Below, one piece after another: positions 25,873 to 33,617 of a stretch of 64,000 bases of DNA. Position 1 is the stretch's first letter; every line of letters begins with the position of its first letter. The stretch comes from Bacillota bacterium. GTDB lineage: Bacteria; Bacillota; Bacilli; Paenibacillales; Paenibacillaceae. A model generated the notes under the pieces. The model was not told where the DNA came from and made no database searches. It saw only the letters and a program-made list of their open reading frames with translations. The stretch is taken from contig JAEWPC010000018.1 of NCBI GenBank assembly GCA_023460795.1, positions 251,784-315,783 on the forward strand. Reading direction: 5' to 3'. Made by a program: the position numbers and the translations under genes.

Positions 25873-27138
25873 ATGGAATGGCTGAAATCGATTTGGACGA
25901 TATTGGGGAGTATTGCCGCAGGCGTGCTGCTTGGACTATACGAGCCCGAGCTATCCTTAAGGCTGGTGCCTTATGGCGATTTGTATTTATCCTTTTTGAA
26001 AATGTGCATCATTCCTATTATGGTTACGGCGATTGTATCCAGTGTCGGAAGGTTATTTATGTCGTCAGGCTCCAATAAGGTATTGTATCGCATGATCACG
26101 GTTTCCGCTGCCAGTATGTTTATCGTTAGCGCCTTCGGAATGATTACGGGCTTACTGGCCAAACCGGGATCCAACATTTCTTCAGGCAGCAAAGCAGTAC
26201 TGGGAACGATATTGCTGGATACAGAATCTGCTTCTACCGTCGGCACTGAATCGGGAAACAACGGGAGCGGCTTGATGGATTTCGTCTTCAATCTGATACC
26301 CGACAATATATTCATTGCGCTGGGCCAGGGTAATAATCTGCAAATCTTGTTCTTCTCCGTTGTGATGGGAATCGCCCTTGGAATGCTCTCTGCTCGCTCC
26401 GGCGACCATCAATTTCTGTCTATGACCGATCTGTTGTTCAAGGTGTTCCAGACGGTAATTTCTTGGTCCATGTATTTACTGCCCGTAGGACTCTTATGCA
26501 TCATGGCAGGGCAAATGGCCAGTACAGGCTTAGGGCTGATGCTGGCCATGTTCAAATTTATCGGATTGATTCATGTCATGTCGCTAATCCTGATGGCTGT
26601 GAGCGGAAGCGTCATTGCCTTCAAGTTAAAGATCTCCTTCCTTCAATCGCTGGCAGGATTGAAGGATTCCTTAACGATCGCCTTTGGAACGCAATACAGC
26701 GTCGCTACGATGCCATCGGTCCTTGATGCGTTGCGGAACCGATTCAAGCTGGATGCGGATTCCGTTAACCTGGTTGTCCCGCTAAGTATCGTCGTATGCC
26801 GCTACAGCATGATCATGATCTACTCATTGGGTCTAATCTTCATTGCACAATTGTATAGTGTTCAACTCGGCTGGCAGGCGCTGCTTCTTATTCTGGTCGG
26901 AGCGGTACTCGCCTCTATTGCCGGTGCTGGTGTTCCTGGAATCGTGGCCATCTCCATGATTACGCTCATCGCGACTCCTCTCCACCTGCCTTCCAGCACC
27001 GGCGTCATTCTGCTGATGGCGGTCATTCCCGTGATCAACCCGATTATTACGGCTTCCAATGTTCATTTGAACAGCGCGGCGTCTGTGCTTATTGTCGATA
27101 GACGCACCAGCGAAGCAGCGGAAGGAAGATATAGCTAA
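25873..27138 (+). CDS. Divergent SDF-family (glutamate/dicarboxylate) symporter
   Basis: 421 residues from the ATG at 25873 (AGGTG 9 nt upstream); a GTG at 25861 is an alternative. At least eight hydrophobic segments and the overall order match the dicarboxylate/amino acid:cation symporter family. Two hallmarks are changed. The serine-rich hairpin reads GTQYSVATMPS. The conserved NMDGT motif of the seventh helix is replaced by VVCRYS (about 26791-26808). Sodium coupling or transport itself may therefore differ. Its stop shares one base with the start of the solute-binding lipoprotein that follows. Confidence 0.8.
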   Translation: MEWLKSIWTILGSIAAGVLLGLYEPELSLRLVPYGDLYLSFLKMCIIPIMVTAIVSSVGRLFMSSGSNKVLYRMITVSAASMFIVSAFGMITGLLAKPGSNISSGSKAVLGTILLDTESASTVGTESGNNGSGLMDFVFNLIPDNIFIALGQGNNLQILFFSVVMGIALGMLSARSGDHQFLSMTDLLFKVFQTVISWSMYLLPVGLLCIMAGQMASTGLGLMLAMFKFIGLIHVMSLILMAVSGSVIAFKLKISFLQSLAGLKDSLTIAFGTQYSVATMPSVLDALRNRFKLDADSVNLVVPLSIVVCRYSMIMIYSLGLIFIAQLYSVQLGWQALLLILVGAVLASIAGAGVPGIVAISMITLIATPLHLPSSTGVILLMAVIPVINPIITASNVHLNSAASVLIVDRRTSEAAEGRYS

Positions 27139-28073
27139 TGAATCGTAGACGAATGAACCGGATCGGCATCGTTGCCTTGATGCTTATTCCCCTCTGTCTA
27201 TCGACAGCGTGCGGAATGGAGAAAGGTTCGGTTGTCGGATCGCCTACGGGACCTGCAGCCGATGCGGTCGTTCCAATGGAACCGCCGAAGAAGGTTGAGG
27301 TATCCTCAGAGGAGTTAGCCGCCTATTCTCCTGAGATGAAGCAAATCTACGATCGCGGTGTACTGCGTGTAGCCATCTACTCTCAGGATCGCGTCCCCTT
27401 CTTCTATGTGAATGACGGCGGAGTACTCACAGGAAGCGATGTGGAACTGGCCACAGATATGGCCGCCCAATTCGGCGTAGGTGTCGAATTTATACGAACC
27501 GCCCAATCCTTCGATCAGGTTGTCGATCAAGTTGCTTCAGGACAAGCCGACATCGCCGTCTCCAAGCTCAGCGCAACGTTATCCCGCGCTAAGAAAACGC
27601 TATTCTCGCAGCCTTATCTTACCCTTCATCAGGGATTGCTGGTCAATCGCTTAAAGATCGCACAACTGGCCCAATCGGATAAACCGCTGCTGGATACGAT
27701 CAAGACTGCCCCGATTGCCATCGGCGTCGTTTCGGGAACCTCTTATGTTCGGTTTGCCAGCGAATTATTCCCGGCGGCTGAGCTGAAGCCTTTCTCGACC
27801 GTGGAGGAGATGATAGACGCGGTATTAAGCGGGGATATCACCGCGATATATTATGACGAACTGCAACTGAAGGATATTGTCGAGAGCAATCCGACGCACT
27901 CCATTGAACTGCAGCTTATGATCATGAACGATCAGATCGATCAGATCGCCGTTGCGGTGCCGCCCGACCACGTGCAGTTGCTTAATTGGATCAATCTCTA
28001 TTTGCAAGCCAATCCAGCGAGAATATCCGACATGCTATCCAAATATGGCATCCAGGCTGAAAGATCGGATTGA
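27138..28073 (+). CDS. Family 3 solute-binding lipoprotein
   Basis: 311 residues. The signal peptide ends in the lipobox LSTAC with Cys25. The mature part is a family 3 amino-acid-binding fold: GVLRVAIYSQDRVPFFYVND, GSDVELATDMAAQFGV and ADIAVSKLSATLSRA. No ABC permease is near. The gene is coupled by a one-base overlap to a divergent symporter and faces two sensor kinases, so it may present a ligand to one of these. The ligand, perhaps a polar amino acid, is not readable. Confidence 0.85.
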   Translation: MNRRRMNRIGIVALMLIPLCLSTACGMEKGSVVGSPTGPAADAVVPMEPPKKVEVSSEELAAYSPEMKQIYDRGVLRVAIYSQDRVPFFYVNDGGVLTGSDVELATDMAAQFGVGVEFIRTAQSFDQVVDQVASGQADIAVSKLSATLSRAKKTLFSQPYLTLHQGLLVNRLKIAQLAQSDKPLLDTIKTAPIAIGVVSGTSYVRFASELFPAAELKPFSTVEEMIDAVLSGDITAIYYDELQLKDIVESNPTHSIELQLMIMNDQIDQIAVAVPPDHVQLLNWINLYLQANPARISDMLSKYGIQAERSD

Positions 28074-28110
28074 TCGGTCATGCGCTCTGTGCACGGTTGC
28101 ACGCAATCTC

Positions 28111-29553
28111 TCAGGAAACCTTGTGATCGGAAGGGAGGATCAGTGCGAATGTGGTCTTCCCGCGGGTTCCGTCGGACAGTACCAATTGTCCGCCAAGCGA
28201 ACGCGCGATTAATCTGCTGAATGGCAGTCCGATTCCCAATCCACGTACATGCATTTTATGATCGTCGCCGCGATAGAACGGCTCGAACACATGCTCATAC
28301 TCCTCTCGAGGTATCCCCCGACCTGTGTCCTGCACTTCAATTCGAATCCCTACGGACTCCTGTTTGAGCAGCACCCTTATCATCCCCTCGGTCGACATGG
28401 CAGCTTTCGCATTATTCAGCAGATGAATCAGGATTTGCTCCACGCGGATAGGGTCGGTCCATGTCTGCCAATCAGCTCCATCATTTGCAGTCTCTTTGAC
28501 GATCTGTAACGTACTATCGTTATGGTTGAGCTTCCAGTTGTCGATAATTTCCGTGATCAATGAGTCCAAATCGCAAATCCTTCGTGTGACGGATACCTCG
28601 CTCGCTATGAATCGGTTGAATTCAAGCAAGTTCTCAATCATCGTTTGCAGACGTTGGCTTTCCTCAAGCGAAGCTTCCAGATAGGCGCTCGCCTCCTCGC
28701 CGCTAACCTCGTGATTCTTCACCGCTTGAATCCTGTTATTGATTGAGACGACGGGTGTATTCAATTCCTTCGTAATGCCCGCCAACAATTGCGAACGCAA
28801 TGCCTCCATGCGTGCCAATCGATTCGTCATTTCGTTAAACGAATGCGTCAAACCATAGATTTCCGCTTCTTTGTATTGTTTGTTGATATTAATCTCATAG
28901 GTTCCCGCCACTACTTTCTTCGCAGCTTCGGCAACCTCACGGATCGGCTTGACCAACCTCCGGGTCATGGTATAGACGATTGCCCAACCGATTAGCAAGA
29001 AAGTGAACAATAAAATAAACCTAGGGGAGTTATAGAACAAAACCCTAAGCTTGGTCTGCTTCTTCTCGAAATACAACAAATAACCGGTTACAGCAGCGTC
29101 CCGAAGCATCGGTTGTACACCCACCATGTAAGTCACATGGTTGGCGGTCGACTTAAAGGTAAGAACATGCGCAGAACCCGTCATCACCTTCGGCAGCATG
29201 GGGCTTAGCTGTTCCGCTTCAATAGGCGGATCCGGAGGGTGCTGCTGCCTGGCAGTCCCCTTGTTATCCAAAATGAATAGAATCGGCTTCCCCGTCAGAC
29301 CATGCCGACTCCCCATATCTTCTAACGTGTTATGCAGCCTCGGACTGTTCGGCAGAGTTCCGTCGTTATCCTCTGCCATAGCCGCGACATCTCGAGCCAT
29401 TGCTGCCAACCCGCGAATTTGTTTATGATTCAAGACTACCCATAGTATAGACAACGAGGAAGCCATCGTAATCGCGACGCTTAACGTTATGGTCAGGAAA
29501 TAACGGATCGACCAGTATTGCAACAGACTTGGATGCCGCGCGGTATCGGTCAC
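28111..29553 (-). CDS. Degenerate sensor histidine kinase lacking the phospho-acceptor histidine
   Basis: 480 residues. Two membrane helices (about 16-40 and 180-200) enclose an extracytoplasmic domain of about 140 residues; a HAMP domain, HisKA-like domain and ATPase domain follow. The H box reads AGITKELNTP, where the paralogue next to it has AGVTHELKTP. The phosphorylated histidine is thus a lysine (codon AAG). The ATP-binding motifs are kept (LLNNAKAAM, DTGRGIP, GLGIGLPFS). It may act as a phosphatase, or as a partner in mixed dimers with the intact kinase at 29681. The start is GTG. 127 nt separate it from the paralogue, with no promoter of the P1-P5 type between them. Confidence 0.85.
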   Translation of the reverse strand: MTDTARHPSLLQYWSIRYFLTITLSVAITMASSLSILWVVLNHKQIRGLAAMARDVAAMAEDNDGTLPNSPRLHNTLEDMGSRHGLTGKPILFILDNKGTARQQHPPDPPIEAEQLSPMLPKVMTGSAHVLTFKSTANHVTYMVGVQPMLRDAAVTGYLLYFEKKQTKLRVLFYNSPRFILLFTFLLIGWAIVYTMTRRLVKPIREVAEAAKKVVAGTYEININKQYKEAEIYGLTHSFNEMTNRLARMEALRSQLLAGITKELNTPVVSINNRIQAVKNHEVSGEEASAYLEASLEESQRLQTMIENLLEFNRFIASEVSVTRRICDLDSLITEIIDNWKLNHNDSTLQIVKETANDGADWQTWTDPIRVEQILIHLLNNAKAAMSTEGMIRVLLKQESVGIRIEVQDTGRGIPREEYEHVFEPFYRGDDHKMHVRGLGIGLPFSRLIARSLGGQLVLSDGTRGKTTFALILPSDHKVS

Positions 29554-29680
29554 AGTACGAATACCCCGATTCTCTTATCGTGATAGATTGTGGCGGGATT
29601 TCACACCCTCTCCCTACGTTTCGACAAATTAGGGGGTAACTCCTGTATTTTCATCGCAGTTTTACTGGTTTACTTCCAGA

Positions 29681-31102
29681 TCAAGAGGAAGGAATGGTAA
29701 GCGTAAAGGTGGTGCTCCCGGGAATACTGCCGGACAAGATGAGATCGCCCCCCAGTGAACGTGCGATCATTCTACTGAAGGTCAACCCGATTCCTAAGCC
29801 CCGTACGCGCGTTTTCTTATTATCTCCGCGATAGAACGGCTCGAATATCTCGGCATGCTCTTTGGCGGGGATTCCTTTGCCTGTGTCATGTACTTGAATA
29901 TGAGACTCCCCAAGCGCGGGAACCAAGTACACGAACACGGTCCCCTTGGGAGCCATCGCATCTCTCGCGTTGTTCAAGAGATTGATCATAATTTGTTCGA
30001 TGCGGACAGGGTCCGTTCGCACGCTCCAGCCATCCGCACGATCCGTTGTCTCCACGACAGCTTTGATATCGGACTGCCCTTGACCGAGACACCATCTCTT
30101 TACGATTGCTGTAACCGTCTCATCCAGGTCGCACCATTCCTCTACAGTCGCCACAGAGTCATCTACAAAGCTGTTGAAGTCCAGCAGGTCCTCAATCATT
30201 TTCTGCAGCCGACAACTCTCCTTGATACAGACGTCAAGGAACTCATCGGCTTCGGCACCGGTTACCACTTGCCCTTTCACAGCCTGGATCAAGCCGCTGA
30301 TCGAAGCGACGGGGGTCTTCAATTCATGCGTGACGCCGGCTAATAGCTGTGATCGCAGCTCCTCCAACCGGTTCAACTTGTCCGCCATCTCCTTGAACGA
30401 CTTCATAAGCTCCCGAATTTCATCTTCCTTATAACCTGAGCCGAATTGGACATGATAATTGCCTGCGACAATCTGTTCTGCGGCATCAGCCGCTTGCTGT
30501 ATCGGCTTGACCAAACGCCGTGTCATAAGATAAATGGCTCCCCAGCCAATCAAAATAAAGATAAAAAAAAGTATGATGACTGGTTTGAATGCCCATATTT
30601 CCTTCAGAACATTCACTTTCGGCGTCAAGTACAGCGCATAACCCATCGTTAAGGAAGGGTCACTCATCGGAAACACAGCTACCTGATACGTTGTATGGTC
30701 CTGGTTCGAATAGAGCGTAAACAGATGGGGCTCACTTCTCCTCATATCCCGCAGCTTATGATGAACTTGAACGGCTATCTCGAACGGAATGAAAGGAAAT
30801 TGATCGATGACGCCGCCTCTCGGGTCAAGGATCATCACGATGGGCCTTTCATTCAGATTATATTGATCAACGAGCTCATTCAACCAACGGCCTACCGTCG
30901 GATTGCCCGGAATCACCCCTCCGTTAGCGGCCGTTGCAAGTGCAATCTCTTGCACCATCTTCCCCATGTCGCGCTGCTGATTAGATAAGGCATTCGCCTG
31001 AACGAAGTAGAGGGTGGAGGCACCCACGATTACCGAACCGGCGATTAAGAGCAGGAAGTAGCGAATAGACCAATAATAGAGAAGACCTTTGCGGTAAATC
31101 AT
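29681..31102 (-). CDS. Sensor histidine kinase
   Basis: 473 residues from the ATG at 31102; a TTG at 31165 overlaps the MFS stop but has a poor ribosome site. Two membrane helices flank an extracytoplasmic domain of about 140 residues. HAMP, HisKA with intact AGVTHELKTP, and an ATPase domain (NLLNNARDAM, DTGKGIP, GLGIGLTFS) follow. It is a clear paralogue of the degenerate kinase downstream and lies behind an MFS pump gene under promoter P4. The OmpR-type regulator at 32885 is the nearest DNA-binding partner. Confidence 0.9.
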   Translation of the reverse strand: MIYRKGLLYYWSIRYFLLLIAGSVIVGASTLYFVQANALSNQQRDMGKMVQEIALATAANGGVIPGNPTVGRWLNELVDQYNLNERPIVMILDPRGGVIDQFPFIPFEIAVQVHHKLRDMRRSEPHLFTLYSNQDHTTYQVAVFPMSDPSLTMGYALYLTPKVNVLKEIWAFKPVIILFFIFILIGWGAIYLMTRRLVKPIQQAADAAEQIVAGNYHVQFGSGYKEDEIRELMKSFKEMADKLNRLEELRSQLLAGVTHELKTPVASISGLIQAVKGQVVTGAEADEFLDVCIKESCRLQKMIEDLLDFNSFVDDSVATVEEWCDLDETVTAIVKRWCLGQGQSDIKAVVETTDRADGWSVRTDPVRIEQIMINLLNNARDAMAPKGTVFVYLVPALGESHIQVHDTGKGIPAKEHAEIFEPFYRGDNKKTRVRGLGIGLTFSRMIARSLGGDLILSGSIPGSTTFTLTIPSS

Positions 31103-31161
31103 ATCGGACCCCGTATGGATGCACCCCCCTGGCGTCTCTTCTTCCTTCCTGCCTGGAACGA

Positions 31162-32799
31162 TCAATATTCCTTCCGCTCGCGCAGAAACGGCAATGAAAT
31201 ACTGAGCAGTACGGACAATACCAGACCACAGGCGAAAGCTTTGGCCATCGCCCTAGTCATATAATCTTTCGCCAACGCCTTCATTTCCCGTACAACGCCC
31301 TGAATCTTCTCGGTTACTTCCGCAAGCTTGCCGCTCTCTTCCAGTTGCCGCCGCTCCGTGTCCGATAGTTCGAATGCCGACGCATCCTCTCTCTCATTAG
31401 CGGCATCGTCAAAGAAAGTGTCCGCTTTCCCCTCAAGCAATTGAATCGCTCTCGTCTCTATATGCGCGGGAAGATCGGCCTGTACAATGGATTGTATCCC
31501 GTCATCCACCACTTTTGTCGAATAGGCCTGCGTAAAACTCAGCGTCACCGACACGAACAAGGCAACGCCTACCGCACCGCCCATATTACGGGTAGTGGCA
31601 TATACCGCCGACCCCAGCGAAACATCCTTTTCCGGAATGGAAGCCGTACCGATCGTCACGCTAGTCACCATGAGAATACCTATTCCCGTACCGGCAATCG
31701 CCATAATTGCAATTAAATATCCGTTGCCGACATCGGCTTGCAGCATAGAGAGCAGACAGAAGCCCGTAATTGCAAATACAAAGCCAATCAACATTGGTGT
31801 AAAATAACCCATTGTATCAATCAGACGACCGATCAGCGGAGCAACGACGAGCATCACGGCGGATAGCGGGGTAATCATCAATGAGGCCGTCAAAATATCG
31901 AAGCCTTTCACCTGGGTAAAGTAAACAGGCAGCAAGACCAGTGTCCCCATCAATAAGACTCCGCTTAAGAAATTGGCCGCCATTCCCGCCATAAACACAC
32001 GGTTTCGGAGCATCTCCAGCTCTATTAACGAGTTCTTTACCTTACTCTCAATATACAGGAACGATAGCGCGCTCACCAGGCTGATGATGAACGCAAAAAT
32101 AATGGGAACGGAGCCCCATCCCTCCTCTTGCCCTTGCAGTATGCCATAAGTGAAGAAGAACAGACTTGCGCTAAGCGTAACGACGCCTAGAATATCCATG
32201 CGAAACGGCGCGCGCCGCTCCTTATAATTCGCAAAAACAAGCGTAGCCAAAGGGGTGGAAATCGCGACTACAGGCAGGTTAATGAAAAATATCCATTCCC
32301 AGCTCCAAAATTTCGTGATCAGTCCGCCCAAACTCGGGCCTATCGCAATCGCCAAGGCGCCAATCCCGCCCCATACCCCCATTGCCGCGCCCACCTTATT
32401 CGGGGGAACCGCGGTGCGTACCAGAACCATGCTGGCTGGAATAACCGCAGCGGCCCCAATCCCCTGCAACACGCGATAAACGATTAAGCTCGAGGCATTC
32501 GGCGCGAACCCGCAGAGAAGTGAAGCGATCATAAATAGAAGAAGCCCCGCCATGTAGGTGCGATAGCTTCCGAAAATATCCGCGAGCTTCCCAAGAGCAA
32601 CCAGCAATACCGCCACCGTAATGACGAATGCATTGATAATCCAGGAAGCCGCTCCAAGCTCGATTTGTAGATCTCGTGTCATACTAGGCATGGCAATATT
32701 GACGATTGTCGTATCGAGGAACACCAGAAATAATCCGACGCTAACCGCAAATACTTGCTTAAAGCCCCCATATGAAATTTCTCTATGTATCGTCATCAT
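31162..32799 (-). CDS. MFS multidrug-type transporter, DHA2/EmrB family
   Basis: About 545 residues with the expected set of about 14 membrane helices. Family motifs include FLDTTIVNIAMPSM in the first helix, ADIFGSYRTYMAG in the loop after helix 2, and GPSLGGLI. A long C-terminal cytoplasmic stretch (about 440-520) is Glu/Ala-rich. These proton antiporters export drugs or other amphipathic compounds. It is the first gene after promoter P4 and precedes the two sensor kinases, so it may export or give immunity to a product of the block. The ATG at 32799 fits the AAGGGA site; 32805 and 32796 are alternatives. Confidence 0.88.
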   Translation of the reverse strand: MMTIHREISYGGFKQVFAVSVGLFLVFLDTTIVNIAMPSMTRDLQIELGAASWIINAFVITVAVLLVALGKLADIFGSYRTYMAGLLLFMIASLLCGFAPNASSLIVYRVLQGIGAAAVIPASMVLVRTAVPPNKVGAAMGVWGGIGALAIAIGPSLGGLITKFWSWEWIFFINLPVVAISTPLATLVFANYKERRAPFRMDILGVVTLSASLFFFTYGILQGQEEGWGSVPIIFAFIISLVSALSFLYIESKVKNSLIELEMLRNRVFMAGMAANFLSGVLLMGTLVLLPVYFTQVKGFDILTASLMITPLSAVMLVVAPLIGRLIDTMGYFTPMLIGFVFAITGFCLLSMLQADVGNGYLIAIMAIAGTGIGILMVTSVTIGTASIPEKDVSLGSAVYATTRNMGGAVGVALFVSVTLSFTQAYSTKVVDDGIQSIVQADLPAHIETRAIQLLEGKADTFFDDAANEREDASAFELSDTERRQLEESGKLAEVTEKIQGVVREMKALAKDYMTRAMAKAFACGLVLSVLLSISLPFLRERKEY

Positions 32800-32825
32800 C
32801 GACATCCCTTAGTGTTGATGCACCA

Positions 32826-32859
32826 ACCGTAACACGCAATGATGTCAGAGAAATGTCAA
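32826..32859 (-). promoter_or_regulatory. Promoter P4 with direct-repeat activator site
   Basis: Read on the minus strand: TTGACA, 5 nt, CTGACA, 11 nt, TACGGT. It drives the MFS gene and the two sensor kinases. Confidence 0.65.
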
Positions 32860-32884
32860 TGAACGCGCTCGCTTGTCTTCTGTC

Positions 32885-33571
32885 TCACGAGTGGGCTTCC
32901 ACACGAAATTGATACCCGACTCGCCTGAAAGTGATAATCTCTCCTTCATCCTCCGTGCACCCGGCTAGAGATTGGCGAATGCGCTTGATCGCTAAATCGA
33001 CGGCTCGGTCGCTGCCCTCGTAATCAATACCCCATACGCACTGAATGAGGTGTTCCCGATCGAACGTTTGATTCGGGTGTCTCGTCAGAAACAGCAACAA
33101 ATCCAGATCCCTGGGTGTCAAAGGCACACGCTCTCCCTGAAACCATACCTCGCGCGATGCATAGTCGATTTTCATCTTCCCGATCATCGCCGTGTCCTCT
33201 ATCCTTACCTGAGGAAGCCTTCTTAGCACCGCTTGAACGCGGGCGACCACCTCATCCCCGACAAAGGGCTTGCTGATATAATCGTCAGCGCCGCCATGGA
33301 GGCCCTCCAACCGATTCTTGATATCGCCGAGTGCAGTCAGCATAATAACCGGACACGAGCTTTGTTTGCGAATTTGCTGCAGAATCGACCACCCATCCCG
33401 ATCGGGCAGCATCACGTCCAGCAGCACGAGCGACGGCTTCCACTTTTCGAACAGCACGATCGCCCGCTCACCCTCGTAAGCCTGTTCTACCTCGTAACCT
33501 GCTTTTATCAAAAATGCTCTTAATACCATGGAGATTCCCGTATCGTCTTCCACGATCAATATTTTCTTCAC
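32885..33571 (-). CDS. OmpR-family response regulator of the accessory block
   Basis: 228 residues. The receiver has an acidic pair near residues 8-9, the phospho-acceptor in LLDVMLPDRDG (Asp52) and ISKPF. The winged-helix domain (about 130-226) contains LTPRDLDLLLFL and FRRVGYQF. Regulators of this family bind direct repeats about 11 bp apart. It is the only DNA-binding response regulator in the block and the obvious candidate for the five P1-P5 sites. It lies 46 nt after the 7TM kinase gene, probably on the same transcript from P5, which would make it self-controlled. Confidence 0.9.
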   Translation of the reverse strand: MKKILIVEDDTGISMVLRAFLIKAGYEVEQAYEGERAIVLFEKWKPSLVLLDVMLPDRDGWSILQQIRKQSSCPVIMLTALGDIKNRLEGLHGGADDYISKPFVGDEVVARVQAVLRRLPQVRIEDTAMIGKMKIDYASREVWFQGERVPLTPRDLDLLLFLTRHPNQTFDREHLIQCVWGIDYEGSDRAVDLAIKRIRQSLAGCTEDEGEIITFRRVGYQFRVEAHS

Positions 33572-33617
33572 ACCCGGATTATCCTTTCCCGCCTCATTGA
33601 TTTACTTGCTGTAGCGT

